A stretch of 64,000 bases of DNA. Origin: Chloroflexota bacterium (GTDB taxonomy: Bacteria > Chloroflexota > Anaerolineae > Anaerolineales > Villigracilaceae). Under the pieces are notes generated by a model. It searched no databases. It saw only the letters and a list, made by a program, of their open reading frames with translations, and was not told the DNA's origin. Each line of letters starts with the position of its first letter. Position 1 is the first letter of the stretch. Made by a program: the position numbers and the translations under genes. Shown in pieces: positions 1 to 7,769 of this stretch. The stretch covers positions 12,408-76,407 of the forward strand of contig JAJYLQ010000006.1 in NCBI GenBank assembly GCA_021787595.1, read 5' to 3'.

Positions 1-630
1 GCATGGTGCTGAAAGACTTGGACGACCTCGAGGGCGCAAAAGAAAACTACGAGCGCGCCTTGAAAATTGACGAAGCCGCCTTCGGCCCCGATCATCCCAA
101 AGTTGCCATAGGCGTCAACAACCTGGGCATGGTGCTGAAAGACTTGGACGACCTCGAGGGCGCAAAAGAAAACTACGAGCGCGCCTTGAAAATTGACGAA
201 GCCGCCTTCGGCCCCGATCATCCCAAAGTTGCCATAGGCGTCAACAACCTGGGTACGGTGCTGAAAGACTTGGGCGACCTCGAGGGCGCAAAAGCCAACT
301 TCGAGCGCGCTTTGAAAATTGATGAAGCCAGCTTCGGGCCCGATCATCCCAATGTTGCCAGAGATGTCAACAACCTGGGTACGGTGCTGCAAGACTTGGG
401 CGACCTCGAGGGTGCAAAAGCCAACTACGAGCGCGCCTTGAAAATTTTCGAAAAGCAACTTGGCAAGGATCATCCCAATGTTGCGACACTCGTCAACAAC
501 CTGGGCTTGGTGCTGCAAGACTTGGGCGACCTCGAGGGTGCAAAAGCCAACTACGAGCGCGCCTTGAAAATTGACGAAGCCAGCTTCGGACCCAATCATC
601 CGGACGTCGCCAGAGATATTCACAACTTAA
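1..630 (+). repeat. 126-bp tandem repeats encoding TPR units
   Basis: Five 126-bp units (about 1-126, 127-252, 253-378, 379-504, 505-630), each coding for one 42-residue TPR. Units 1 and 2 look base-for-base identical; units 3 to 5 differ by scattered substitutions. Near-identity at DNA level points to recent duplication or ongoing homogenisation, and copy number may differ between strains or be collapsed in assemblies. Confidence 0.85.
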
Positions 631-782
631 GTATGCTGTTTGATCAAATGGGTGAAAAAGAAAAAGCGATTGAGTATGAAAAGCGAGCAACAGAAATTCT
701 GTTGAAGTTCCTGCCGCCCGATCATCCATATTTGAAAATATGTCGAGAGCATTTGCGCAATTTAGGCGTTGATATGGAGTGA
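1..782 (+). CDS. TPR (kinesin-light-chain-like) repeat protein, 5' end outside the window
   Basis: This is the C-terminal part of a tetratricopeptide-repeat protein; the frame is already open at base 3 and the Met there is internal to a repeat, so the true start lies outside. About five 42-residue repeats are visible, each with an NNLG...DLEGAKANYERALKI core and a DHP turn, typical of TPR_10/TPR_12 repeats in NB-ARC or CHAT-type multidomain proteins. A degenerate last repeat and a short tail end at the TGA at 780-782. TPRs bind partner proteins; the effector domain that would tell its job (NB-ARC, CHAT, protease) would be upstream and is not visible. The first two units are identical at DNA level. 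Confidence 0.85.
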   Translation, partial: MVLKDLDDLEGAKENYERALKIDEAAFGPDHPKVAIGVNNLGMVLKDLDDLEGAKENYERALKIDEAAFGPDHPKVAIGVNNLGTVLKDLGDLEGAKANFERALKIDEASFGPDHPNVARDVNNLGTVLQDLGDLEGAKANYERALKIFEKQLGKDHPNVATLVNNLGLVLQDLGDLEGAKANYERALKIDEASFGPNHPDVARDIHNLSMLFDQMGEKEKAIEYEKRATEILLKFLPPDHPYLKICREHLRNLGVDME

Positions 783-798
783 TTTGAAAGCGTTGGAG

Positions 799-902
799 AG
801 CCCCTCCCTGCCCTCCCCAAATACGACGATCTAAATTTTGAATGCGCATGTTGAGTTATCTTCGTCGGATTTGGGGAGGGTGTCCGCAGGACGGGTGGGG
901 CT
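799..902. repeat. palindromic intergenic repeat
   Basis: Inverted arms CCCTCCCCAAAT (811-822) and ATTTGGGGAGGG (869-880) lie inside outer arms AGCCCC (799-804) and GGGGCT (897-902). It lies between the stop of the TPR gene and the duplicated ABC-gene fragments. It resembles short REP/MITE-like repeats; it could fold as RNA downstream of the TPR gene, but there is no U-tract, so I do not call it a terminator. Confidence 0.6.
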
Positions 903-908
903 AAATAA

Positions 909-1118
909 TTATTCCTGGAATCCCGTCTTATACAGCTCGTAATACATTCCCTGCTTCGCCAGCAATTTAACATCGCCCTGAGCGGACACTGAGCGACCCT
1001 GAGCTTGTCGAAGGGGCGATCTAGCGGAAGTCGAAGGGCAGGTTTGAATCTGACCACGCTTCGACTGCGGTCTTCGTCTCCGCTATGCTTCGCTCAGACC
1101 TCCGCTCAGCGCGATAAG
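909..1118. repeat. Duplicated 3' end of the ABC gene plus REP-like repeat, unit A
   Basis: The first about 67 bases repeat the 3' end of the ABC gene that ends at 1306 (read on the minus strand they still encode LAKQGMYYELYKTGFQE and a stop). The rest is a repeat containing CCTGAGCTTGTCGAAGG, a common bacterial dispersed-repeat core, with further inverted stretches (GCTTCGACTGCGG, CCGCTCAGCGCG). Unit A is about 23 bp longer than unit B, carrying an extra GGGCGATCTAGCGGAAGTCGA-like insert near 1015-1038. Confidence 0.8.
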
Positions 1119-1305
1119 TTATTCCTGGAATCCCGTCTTATACAGCTCGTAATACATTCCCTGCTTTGCCAACAATTTAACATCGCCCTGAGCGGACACT
1201 GAGCGACCCTGAGCTTGTCGAAGGGCAGGTTTGAATCTGACCACGCTTCGACTGCGGTCTTCGTCTCCGCTATGCTTCGCTCAGACCTCCGCTCAGCGCG
1301 ATAAG
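1119..1305. repeat. Duplicated 3' end of the ABC gene plus REP-like repeat, unit B
   Basis: Second tandem copy of the unit described at 909. It abuts the real gene end at 1306. Units A and B resemble each other more than the live gene copy (both have GGAATCCCG where the gene has GAAACCCCG), so the gene-end fragment was probably copied once with the repeat and the whole unit was then duplicated. Confidence 0.8.
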
Positions 1306-3102
1306 TTATTCCTGAAACCCCGTCTTATACAGTTCGTAATACATTCCCTGCTTCGCCAACAATTCCTCGTGCGTTCCCTGTTCGATGATCTTCCCGCCAT
1401 CTATAACCACGATTCGATCCGCATTCGTGATCGTTGACAAACGATGCGCGATCACAAACGACGTGCGGCCTTTCAACAGCGTAGCAAGCGCGCGTTGGAT
1501 GATTACCTCGGTCTGCGTATCCACCGACGATGTGGCTTCATCCAAGATCAAAATGCGCGGGTCAGCCAGCAATGCGCGTGCGAACGAAATCAACTGGCGC
1601 TGTCCCACGCTGAGCAGCACGCCGCCTTCCTCCACCGACGTATCGTATCCATTCTTCAAACCCATGATGAAGTCATGCGCGCCCACGGCCTTCGCCGCGG
1701 CGATCACATCGTCATCGCCGGCTTTCAATCGTCCGAATAAAATATTTTCCTTCACCGACCCGTTGAACAAAAACGGATCCTGCAGGACCATGCCCATCTG
1801 CCGCCGCAGCGATCGCTGAGTCACCGTCCGCAAATCGAAGCCGTCCACGCGCACGCCGCCCGAAGTCGGATCGTGGAAGCGGCCCAGCAGTTTGACGATG
1901 GTCGTCTTGCCCGCGCCCGTCTCACCCACCAGCGCGACCGTCTCGCCCGCTTTCACATCGAGATCAATGTGATCAAGGACTAAAGCGGCGTCATCTTCAT
2001 AATGGAACGACACCGACTCGAATCGGACTCCGCCGGAAACGGTCGGCAAATCCCGCGCGTTTTTCGCGTCCCGAACTTCGACCTCCGTATCCAGCAGGCT
2101 GAGAATTCGTTCGCCGCCCGCCATCGTGGATTGCAGCGCATCGAAGCGGCGGCTCAAATCGCGGATCGGATCGAAGAAGCGATTGATGTACAGAACGAAC
2201 GCGACCAGCACGCCCGCCGTAATTTGATTGCCCAGCACTGCCGAACCGCCGAGCCAAATGACCAGCATCGCGGCAATCGCGCCCAGCACGTCCACGACGG
2301 GACTGAAGAACGAAGCCAGCCGCGCGGCGTAGATCGAACGCTCGAGATGATAACGATTGACGTAGTTTGCAAAGTTTTCGTAATTGTGTTTTTGCCGCGA
2401 GAAGGCCTGCACCACGCGCACGCCGTTGACGTTTTCTGCCAGCACGGAATTGACCCATGAAATCGCGGATCGCACCTGGCGATATGCGGGACGCGAGTAA
2501 CGCCGGAAGATGATCGTCGCCAGCGCCATGAACGGCAACACACTGAACGTGATGAGCGCCAGGCGAAAGTCCATGCTCAGCATGACGATGACGATCAGGA
2601 TCAGCGTGAAGATATCGCGCGTGATGGCAAGCACAGCCCACGTCAGAAAATCGCGCAGGACTTCCACATCGTTGATCACGCGTGTAATGACGCGCCCGAC
2701 CGAATAGCGCGAATAAAATCCAAGCGACAATTCCTGCAAGTGATTGAACAGGTCGGTTCGTAAATCGTAGATGACCGCTTGTCCCACCCACGACATAATG
2801 TTGACGCGGTAGTACGTGAAAATCCATTGCGCGACCGCGGTTCCGAGATACGCAAGGATGGTATATCGCAGAACGTTGTAATCGCCCGCGGTGAGTCCGC
2901 CGTCAATCGCCACTTTGACGAAGTACGGTCCCGCCACCGCCGCGGCCGATGCGCCAAGCATAAACACTATGGCAAGGATAAGTCTGCCGCCGTATGGCTT
3001 TGCGTACGCAAACAATCGCCGCGCGACGTTGGGATCATAGCCTTTGTCGTACTGGCTTTCGGATTCGATCACATAGGTAGGAGGAGTAATGGTTTGGGTC
3101 AT
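1306..3102 (-). CDS. ABC exporter half-transporter, catalytic-site subunit of a heterodimer
   Basis: A 598-residue type IV ABC exporter (MdlB/MsbA/BmrD type). Residues about 40-320 form the six-helix membrane domain; the C-terminal nucleotide-binding domain has Walker A GETGAGKTT (about 390), a degenerate signature LSVGQRQ (about 497) and a complete Walker B with catalytic glutamate, ILILDEATSS (about 520). The upstream partner gene (3195-4994) has the opposite pattern, so the pair should form an asymmetric heterodimer in the cytoplasmic membrane with one hydrolysing site. Substrate cannot be read from sequence; drugs or lipids are usual. The ATG at 3102 is followed by a normal N-terminus; its ribosome site is weak. 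The 92-bp gap to the partner suggests one operon. Confidence 0.9.
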   Translation of the reverse strand: MTQTITPPTYVIESESQYDKGYDPNVARRLFAYAKPYGGRLILAIVFMLGASAAAVAGPYFVKVAIDGGLTAGDYNVLRYTILAYLGTAVAQWIFTYYRVNIMSWVGQAVIYDLRTDLFNHLQELSLGFYSRYSVGRVITRVINDVEVLRDFLTWAVLAITRDIFTLILIVIVMLSMDFRLALITFSVLPFMALATIIFRRYSRPAYRQVRSAISWVNSVLAENVNGVRVVQAFSRQKHNYENFANYVNRYHLERSIYAARLASFFSPVVDVLGAIAAMLVIWLGGSAVLGNQITAGVLVAFVLYINRFFDPIRDLSRRFDALQSTMAGGERILSLLDTEVEVRDAKNARDLPTVSGGVRFESVSFHYEDDAALVLDHIDLDVKAGETVALVGETGAGKTTIVKLLGRFHDPTSGGVRVDGFDLRTVTQRSLRRQMGMVLQDPFLFNGSVKENILFGRLKAGDDDVIAAAKAVGAHDFIMGLKNGYDTSVEEGGVLLSVGQRQLISFARALLADPRILILDEATSSVDTQTEVIIQRALATLLKGRTSFVIAHRLSTITNADRIVVIDGGKIIEQGTHEELLAKQGMYYELYKTGFQE

Positions 3103-3194
3103 GGTTAAGTACGAAGTGCCTAAAGTGCCAAGTTCAAAGTTTCAAGTGGAGTTTCAACCGCGAAGCTCGCCAAGATTCTTTCATCTTTCTCCTT

Positions 3195-4994
3195 TTACGA
3201 CAACGAATGATCCGAAGAGATTTTCATATCTTCGACTTCAACTTCCTCGATCACGTCTTCAAAAGCTTTGTTCTGGCTCAATTGCAGATCGTGGATTTCC
3301 TTATACAATCCGCCTTGCGCCAGCAGTTCATCGTGTTTGCCGCGCTGGACGATTTGTCCGTTTTCCATGACGAGGATCAAATCCGCGCGGCGGACGGTGG
3401 ATAGACGATGCGCGATGACAAACGTTGTGCGTCCTTCCATCAAACGATCCAGCGCCTCCTGGATCAATTTTTCAGTCTGCGTATCCACCGATGAAGTTGA
3501 GTCGTCCAAAATCAAGATGCGCGGGTCCATCAGCAGCGCGCGCGCAATCGCCACGCGCTGGCGCTGTCCGCCGCTGAGCGTGATGCCGCGCTCGCCGACC
3601 ATCGTTTCGTATCCGCCTGTAAAACCTTCGATGAATTCGTGCGCCTGCGCGGCTTTTGCCGCAGCGACGATTTCTTCCTCGCTGGCGTCTGGCCGTCCAT
3701 ACGCGATGTTGGCCTTGATCGAATCAGAAAACAGCAGCGACGTTTGCAGAACGATGCCGATTTGACGGCGCAGCGAAACGAGGTCCACCGAACGGACGTC
3801 CACGCCGTCCACGCACACCGCGCCGTCGGTTACATCGTAGAAGCGCGGGATCAAATTGATGAGCGACGTTTTACCGGAGCCGGTCTGCCCGATCAGCGCG
3901 ACAAGTTGATTCGGCTCGACGACGAGATCAATGTCTTTTAACGCGACCGACTTCTCGTCCGCGTAACGAAGCGAGACGTGATCGAACTCCACGCGTCCGC
4001 GCAGCACCGGCAGATTGACCGCATCCGCAGGTGATTGAATCTCAGGCTCGTGTTCCAAAATCTCGAGCACGCGCTGCGCGCCCGCTTCGGCCTCGCCCAT
4101 CCCGTTGACCAGCCAGGCGATCTGTTGGACCGGCGCGGACAGCATCAGCATGTAGGCGTTGAACGCCACAACTTCGCCGACGGTCATCCTGCCCTGCAAG
4201 ACCATCTGGCCTCCGAACAGCAGAATCAAAATCGTGCCGATTGTGATGAGCAACGTGGTGGTCGGCATGACCTTCGACCATTCACTCAGCACCTTGATGC
4301 GCGAGTCGAAATATCGCCTGTTGATCTCGTCGAAGCGGTCAATCTCATAAGGTTCGCGCGCAAAGGCGCGCACGACCTGAATGCCCGTCACATTCTCCTG
4401 TAAACGCGACGACAAAGTGCCAAGCGTGAAATCCACGTTGTAAAAAAGTTTCGTGATACGATTGCCAAAGTCGGTCGTCATCATGACCATTGGGACGAGC
4501 GGCAGGAGCGAAATAATCGCAAGCGTGGGATTCAACGACACCAGCACGGCAATCACGCCGACGGCCATGAACAACAACTGGACAAGCTGAATGACGCTGT
4601 CGCCAGTAAAGCTTTGGATCGAGCGCACGTCCTCGATGCAGCGCGAGATCAGTTGTCCGCTCTGCGCGTGATCGTGATACGTGAACGGCAAATATTGAAT
4701 CCGGTTATACAAGGAATTGCGAATATCGTAGCCGATGCGCGCCGCCGTCCAGGCGGAGAGATACTGCTGCGCCAGATTGAGAACCGCGGTGACCAGGCCG
4801 AGTCCAAGCAGGAGCAGCGCAGCGCGGACGATGTATCCGATGTCGCCGCGCAGGAGTCCGTCGTCAATCACGTTTTGCAGGATCAACGGAACGATCAACC
4901 CCAGTCCTGTGACGGCCAGAAGCAGGAACAAATCCGCGCTGATCTGCCGCATGTAGGGGCGCATAAAATGTCGAAGGCGAAATAAATGTTTCAT
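3195..4994 (-). CDS. ABC exporter half-transporter, degenerate-site subunit of a heterodimer
   Basis: A 599-residue ABC exporter, membrane domain about residues 10-300 then an ATPase domain with Walker A GQTGSGKTS (about 368), a canonical signature LSGGQRQ (about 472) and Walker B ending LILDDSTSS, where aspartate replaces the catalytic glutamate. In TM287/TM288-like exporters this is the subunit with the non-hydrolysing site. The frame is open to 5138, but that part would code through non-conserved sequence and the mobile element end; the Met at 4994 (MKHLFRLRHF) fits the usual start of the family. It is the first gene of the two-gene exporter operon. The C-terminus has an acidic tail (VIEEVEVED). 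Confidence 0.9.
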   Translation of the reverse strand: MKHLFRLRHFMRPYMRQISADLFLLLAVTGLGLIVPLILQNVIDDGLLRGDIGYIVRAALLLLGLGLVTAVLNLAQQYLSAWTAARIGYDIRNSLYNRIQYLPFTYHDHAQSGQLISRCIEDVRSIQSFTGDSVIQLVQLLFMAVGVIAVLVSLNPTLAIISLLPLVPMVMMTTDFGNRITKLFYNVDFTLGTLSSRLQENVTGIQVVRAFAREPYEIDRFDEINRRYFDSRIKVLSEWSKVMPTTTLLITIGTILILLFGGQMVLQGRMTVGEVVAFNAYMLMLSAPVQQIAWLVNGMGEAEAGAQRVLEILEHEPEIQSPADAVNLPVLRGRVEFDHVSLRYADEKSVALKDIDLVVEPNQLVALIGQTGSGKTSLINLIPRFYDVTDGAVCVDGVDVRSVDLVSLRRQIGIVLQTSLLFSDSIKANIAYGRPDASEEEIVAAAKAAQAHEFIEGFTGGYETMVGERGITLSGGQRQRVAIARALLMDPRILILDDSTSSVDTQTEKLIQEALDRLMEGRTTFVIAHRLSTVRRADLILVMENGQIVQRGKHDELLAQGGLYKEIHDLQLSQNKAFEDVIEEVEVEDMKISSDHSLS

Positions 4995-5023
4995 AGGCGG
5001 AACGTTTAGGATACCATGTTCGG

Positions 5024-5522
5024 CGGCCCGCTGCCAGTGATTATTCCATCGGGGTGCGCTCAAAGGTTGTAAGCGTATTTTGATGCGCAGGGCTAAAGCC
5101 ACCTGCTCAGTACATGGAAATTGTCGCCACGGCGCCACGGCGACGCCTTCGGATTAGCTCCCTGAGTGGCGCCAAGGCGCCACTTCCATGGGCTGAGGCA
5201 GGATTTCAATCCGCCGGAATAGTTGCAGGCTAACAAACTTTGATACTGTTGGCGAAATCGAGAAATTGCGCTTGTATAACTGTTTCCAGCCGCACATTTA
5301 CAGGCGAAAAATGAATTCGCCAACAGTATCAAACTTTGAGCACTCCCTTCCATCGGTGATTACCCACAAGTATCGGAACTTGACCCCAGATAGCTCCTTG
5401 CGCCGGGGACGGCGCAAGATCTGCCTGCAAAACACCGCCGGTCCCACTGCGCGGGATCTTCGAGACGGCGGCTGGAGCCGGAAGTAAAGATGTGGGTAAT
5501 CACCAAATTATTCCACGGGCCG
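5024..5522. repeat. Older palindromic repeat, split by mobile element copy 1
   Basis: Outer arms CGGCCCG (5024-5030) and CGGGCCG (5516-5522) and inner arms GGTGATTACCCACA (5355-5368) and TGTGGGTAATCACC (5491-5504) form one inverted-repeat structure if the element at 5052-5347 and one copy of its target duplication are removed. An internal hairpin CTTGCGCCG/CGGCGCAAG lies around 5397-5418. No coding potential is convincing here; 5523-5638 shows nothing I can name. Confidence 0.55.
5052..5347 (+). mobile_element. MITE-like element, copy 1 (296 bp)
   Basis: Terminal inverted repeats GGGTGCGCTCAAAGGTTG (left) and the complement of GGGAGTGCTCAAAGTTTG (right) are flanked by the perfect 8-bp direct repeat TTCCATCG at 5044-5051 and 5348-5355, the mark of transposition. 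Inside are a hairpin AGTGGCGCC/GGCGCCACT (5165-5184) and a 59-bp core (5257-5315) between the 18-bp inverted arms TTTGATACTGTTGGCGAA (5239-5256) and its complement (5316-5333). The core is identical to that of copy 4. There is no transposase frame, so it must be moved by one encoded elsewhere; 8-bp duplications are compatible with IS256 or IS66 family enzymes (inference). Confidence 0.85.
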
Positions 5523-5638
5523 CAATCATGATTTTCATCATCTCGTATCGCACGCGAATCACTAACCGCAAAGACAGAGGAGACTATCCCGAAAACCGCC
5601 CGCGAGTTTCTGCAGGCGATTCCGTCCACCCAGCGTTA

Positions 5639-5905
5639 TCATTCATCTTTTCGAAGCGCGCTTAGGAACCACAAGAGCAATACGAGTCCCGGGACAATCG
5701 CGCATACATAAATATTGAAATCATAGATCCGCATCCCGATCCCAAAGACCAGCGACCACGGCCGCGGAAAGAGGCAAGCCATGCGAAGATTTCCCGCGCG
5801 TTGGTCCACAATGGCCGGTGCGCCGCAATAACTTCCGATGACCAGCGCCAGCAGAAGGATCAGCAGTGCCGCGCCGGCCGCAAGGAGAATTTTTTTATCA
5901 ATCAC
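5639..5905 (-). CDS. Small two-helix membrane protein, unknown
   Basis: An 88-residue hypothetical protein. A hydrophobic stretch at residues about 6-26 (LLAAGAALLILLLALVIGSY) and a second at about 61-81 (IYVCAIVPGLVLLLWFLSAL) suggest a two-pass cytoplasmic-membrane protein with a charged C-terminus RKDE. The ATG at 5905 has AAGG about 9 nt upstream. I recognise no family. It lies 45 bp after the RAM-domain gene on the same strand, so it may be its distal operon partner. Length and hydrophobic pattern support a real gene, but no homology evidence is available. Confidence 0.55.
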   Translation of the reverse strand: MIDKKILLAAGAALLILLLALVIGSYCGAPAIVDQRAGNLRMACLFPRPWSLVFGIGMRIYDFNIYVCAIVPGLVLLLWFLSALRKDE

Positions 5906-5950
5906 GATTCGCCTTGCATTTCTTCCGCCAATAACATAAATTCGATTAAA

Positions 5951-6181
5951 TCACAAATCCACCGCCAGGCAAGTCAGCGTCTGTTCGACGCCCGGGATCG
6001 GCTGGATCTTCGAAGCAGTGATCGCGCCCAGCCTGGCAACATCCGCCGTTTCGACCTCGGCCACTGCGTCGTACGGACCGAACGTCATGTGCGCCTCCGA
6101 TACGCCTTCCACTTTGCGAAGGCTTCGCACCACATCCTTCACATCTCCGGCGCGGATTTTGATCAGGACATAGGCTTTCAT
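5951..6181 (-). CDS. Stand-alone Lrp/AsnC ligand-binding (RAM) domain protein
   Basis: A 76-residue protein made only of the effector-binding (RAM/ACT-like) domain of Lrp/AsnC regulators: beta-alpha-beta pattern MKAYVLIKI...DVKDVVRSLRKVEGVSEAHMTFGPYDAVAEVE...ITASKIQPIPGV in which VEGV, GPYD and the final PGV are characteristic. There is no helix-turn-helix, so it cannot bind DNA itself; such SraA-like proteins form oligomers that bind amino acids or modify partner regulators. The start at 6181 is chosen because AAAGGAG lies 8 nt upstream. It sits 26 bp after the CAP/LysM gene and may be co-transcribed with it. Confidence 0.85.
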   Translation of the reverse strand: MKAYVLIKIRAGDVKDVVRSLRKVEGVSEAHMTFGPYDAVAEVETADVARLGAITASKIQPIPGVEQTLTCLAVDL

Positions 6182-6207
6182 GTTTGTCTGCTCCTTTCGA
6201 TTGGGAT

Positions 6208-7197
6208 CTACACGGCGCGGCTGCGGCCGGCCCACGCGACCAACCCGGCCGCGACGATTGCAACAAGCACGATCGCGGCCACGGCACCCCCGGCTCCCGC
6301 GGGAGCCGAAACGGGCGCGACCGGAACGGGCGTCTCTGTGGCTGTGGGCGTATCCGTCGAAATCACAAAAGTCGGCAGCGGCGTAAACGTGGACAAGTCG
6401 CGCGTTGCGGTGGCAGGCACGGATGTCGGCGTCGTCGTCCCGGCTTTGGCAATAAATAATTTCTGCCCGTTATAAATGGTATCCGACGTCAGGTTGTTAT
6501 AAAGTTTGATCTGGTTCACGGTGGTCTTATACGCCGCCGCAATTTGCGAAAGTGATTGACCCGGCAGCACCGTGTAGTAAATGTTTCCATTCTGGTCAGG
6601 CGTATTCACAACCGCGATGGCAATCGTCGGTTCCTGGGACGGTGCTGTGCCGGTGACGATCACAGCAGTGCCGCTGCCAGAGGGCGGTTTGGATTTCGTG
6701 GATAGCCCCGCGTCAATGACAAAATAGCTCGTCTTCCCGTCGCTGGCCACACCCGCGCCGACATCAGCCAAGTTGGGCGAAAGCATCGTGCCCTGATGCG
6801 CGGCATCTGCCCAACCGGATGAATACACAACGCTCGATGCCGAACTGTAATTTCCCGCCAGCCAGTTCTCCGAGAAATATCCGCCGGAGACGGGATAACC
6901 TGCAGCAATCGCGCGGTCAATCGGACGCGTGCCGCCGGGGCCGATGTGTCCGTAAACGCCGCCGGTCGAAGCAAGATAATCGGCCTGGTTCTGGGCAATC
7001 GCCATCAAAATGGAATTGACATTATAGGCCGGCAATCCATTTGCGGCGCGCAGCGAGTTCACCGCGCTCACAAGGTCATAGCCATTTACCGCGGAGGCCG
7101 CCTCGGGTCCGCGCGCCGAGCCGTTTAGATCCGGTGCCAGGCTGACGCCCAGCAAAATCCAGAGCGCGGTCAGAATCGAAATTAAACGCTTGTTCAT
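6208..7197 (-). CDS. Exported CAP-domain protein with LysM and C-terminal membrane anchor
   Basis: A 329-residue exported protein. Residues 1-28 form a signal peptide (ISILTALWILLGVSLA). Residues about 40-170 are a CAP/SCP domain (VNSLRAANGLPAYNVN..., AIAQNQADYLAS, GHIGPGG, SENWLAG, and the family-typical VGAGVA...SYFVIDAG). Residues about 205-255 are a LysM peptidoglycan-binding domain (YYTVLPGQSLSQIAAAYKTT). A Thr/Pro-rich linker follows, then a C-terminal transmembrane helix and GRSRAV tail, so the protein is probably anchored in the membrane and reaches into the wall. Bacterial CAP domains often have unknown roles in the cell envelope. The same signal/domain/linker/anchor plan recurs at 30842 and 31469. 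Confidence 0.85.
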   Translation of the reverse strand: MNKRLISILTALWILLGVSLAPDLNGSARGPEAASAVNGYDLVSAVNSLRAANGLPAYNVNSILMAIAQNQADYLASTGGVYGHIGPGGTRPIDRAIAAGYPVSGGYFSENWLAGNYSSASSVVYSSGWADAAHQGTMLSPNLADVGAGVASDGKTSYFVIDAGLSTKSKPPSGSGTAVIVTGTAPSQEPTIAIAVVNTPDQNGNIYYTVLPGQSLSQIAAAYKTTVNQIKLYNNLTSDTIYNGQKLFIAKAGTTTPTSVPATATRDLSTFTPLPTFVISTDTPTATETPVPVAPVSAPAGAGGAVAAIVLVAIVAAGLVAWAGRSRAV

Positions 7198-7391
7198 ACA
7201 GCCGAGATTATAACCGCGTCGTTGTGTTTATTTTGGTCTAACTTGGGCTATAATCATTAAGCATTATCGGAAACAGGAAGAGCATCCGCGAAGGACACAA
7301 ATTTTCACAAAAAAAGCGGAAGAACTTCATGGACAAAAAATAACCCCGATAAAATCCATTGAGAACACATTCCAACCAAACGGAGGATAAG

Positions 7392-7769
7392 ATGCCAGAG
7401 AGACCAATCAATCCGGCAAATGGAAAGTTCACGATCACGGGTCGAAGAAATATTGACATTGACCTGGGAAACAACGATGTATCGAAATTTGTCGTCGTCC
7501 AGAAGGACATGGATCCCACTGTCCCGGCCCAATGGAATGGCGTTACGATTGACTGGTTTGTCTCTTTCGGCGTGCGGGTAAGAAACGCGGATGGTTCCCA
7601 CGGAAATTTCGCAGCCATTACGTATAACGTTACGCTGGATCCGATACCCGCCGGCAAACGATTGTTTGCTTTTTACAACGGACAGGTACAGCCCTTATCC
7701 TTCCAGACCGCAGGCAGCAGGATCAGATTCAGTTTGAACGTGGGCGATCCGCCGGTCGGAATCGGCTAA
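7392..7769 (+). CDS. Unknown 125-residue protein
   Basis: A hypothetical protein starting MPERPINPANGK. The start is supported by GGAGG six nt upstream (7382-7386). No signal peptide or membrane segment is visible. The sequence alternates short hydrophobic beta-like stretches (KFTITGRRNIDIDLG, VSKFVVVQKDMDP, WFVSFGVRVRN, FAAITYNVTLD, RLFAFYNGQVQPL, SRIRFSLNVGDPP), suggesting an all-beta sandwich fold. A TATAAT hexamer at 7249-7254 lies upstream. Its last 4 nt overlap the end of the convergent cyclase gene. No family recognised. Confidence 0.65.
   Translation: MPERPINPANGKFTITGRRNIDIDLGNNDVSKFVVVQKDMDPTVPAQWNGVTIDWFVSFGVRVRNADGSHGNFAAITYNVTLDPIPAGKRLFAFYNGQVQPLSFQTAGSRIRFSLNVGDPPVGIG

Noticed and set aside
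493-1057. Minus-strand reading frames over the TPR end and repeats
   Set aside because: They are antisense to a real TPR gene or lie in palindromic repeats and have no protein-like composition.
1997-2827. 276-residue frame antisense-shifted within the ABC gene
   Set aside because: Same strand as the ABC gene but in another frame, rich in Arg/Ala/His as expected of a shadow of a GC-rich gene.
5360-5629. 89-residue minus-strand frame
   Set aside because: Runs across a palindromic repeat and has no signal, helix or ribosome site to support it.
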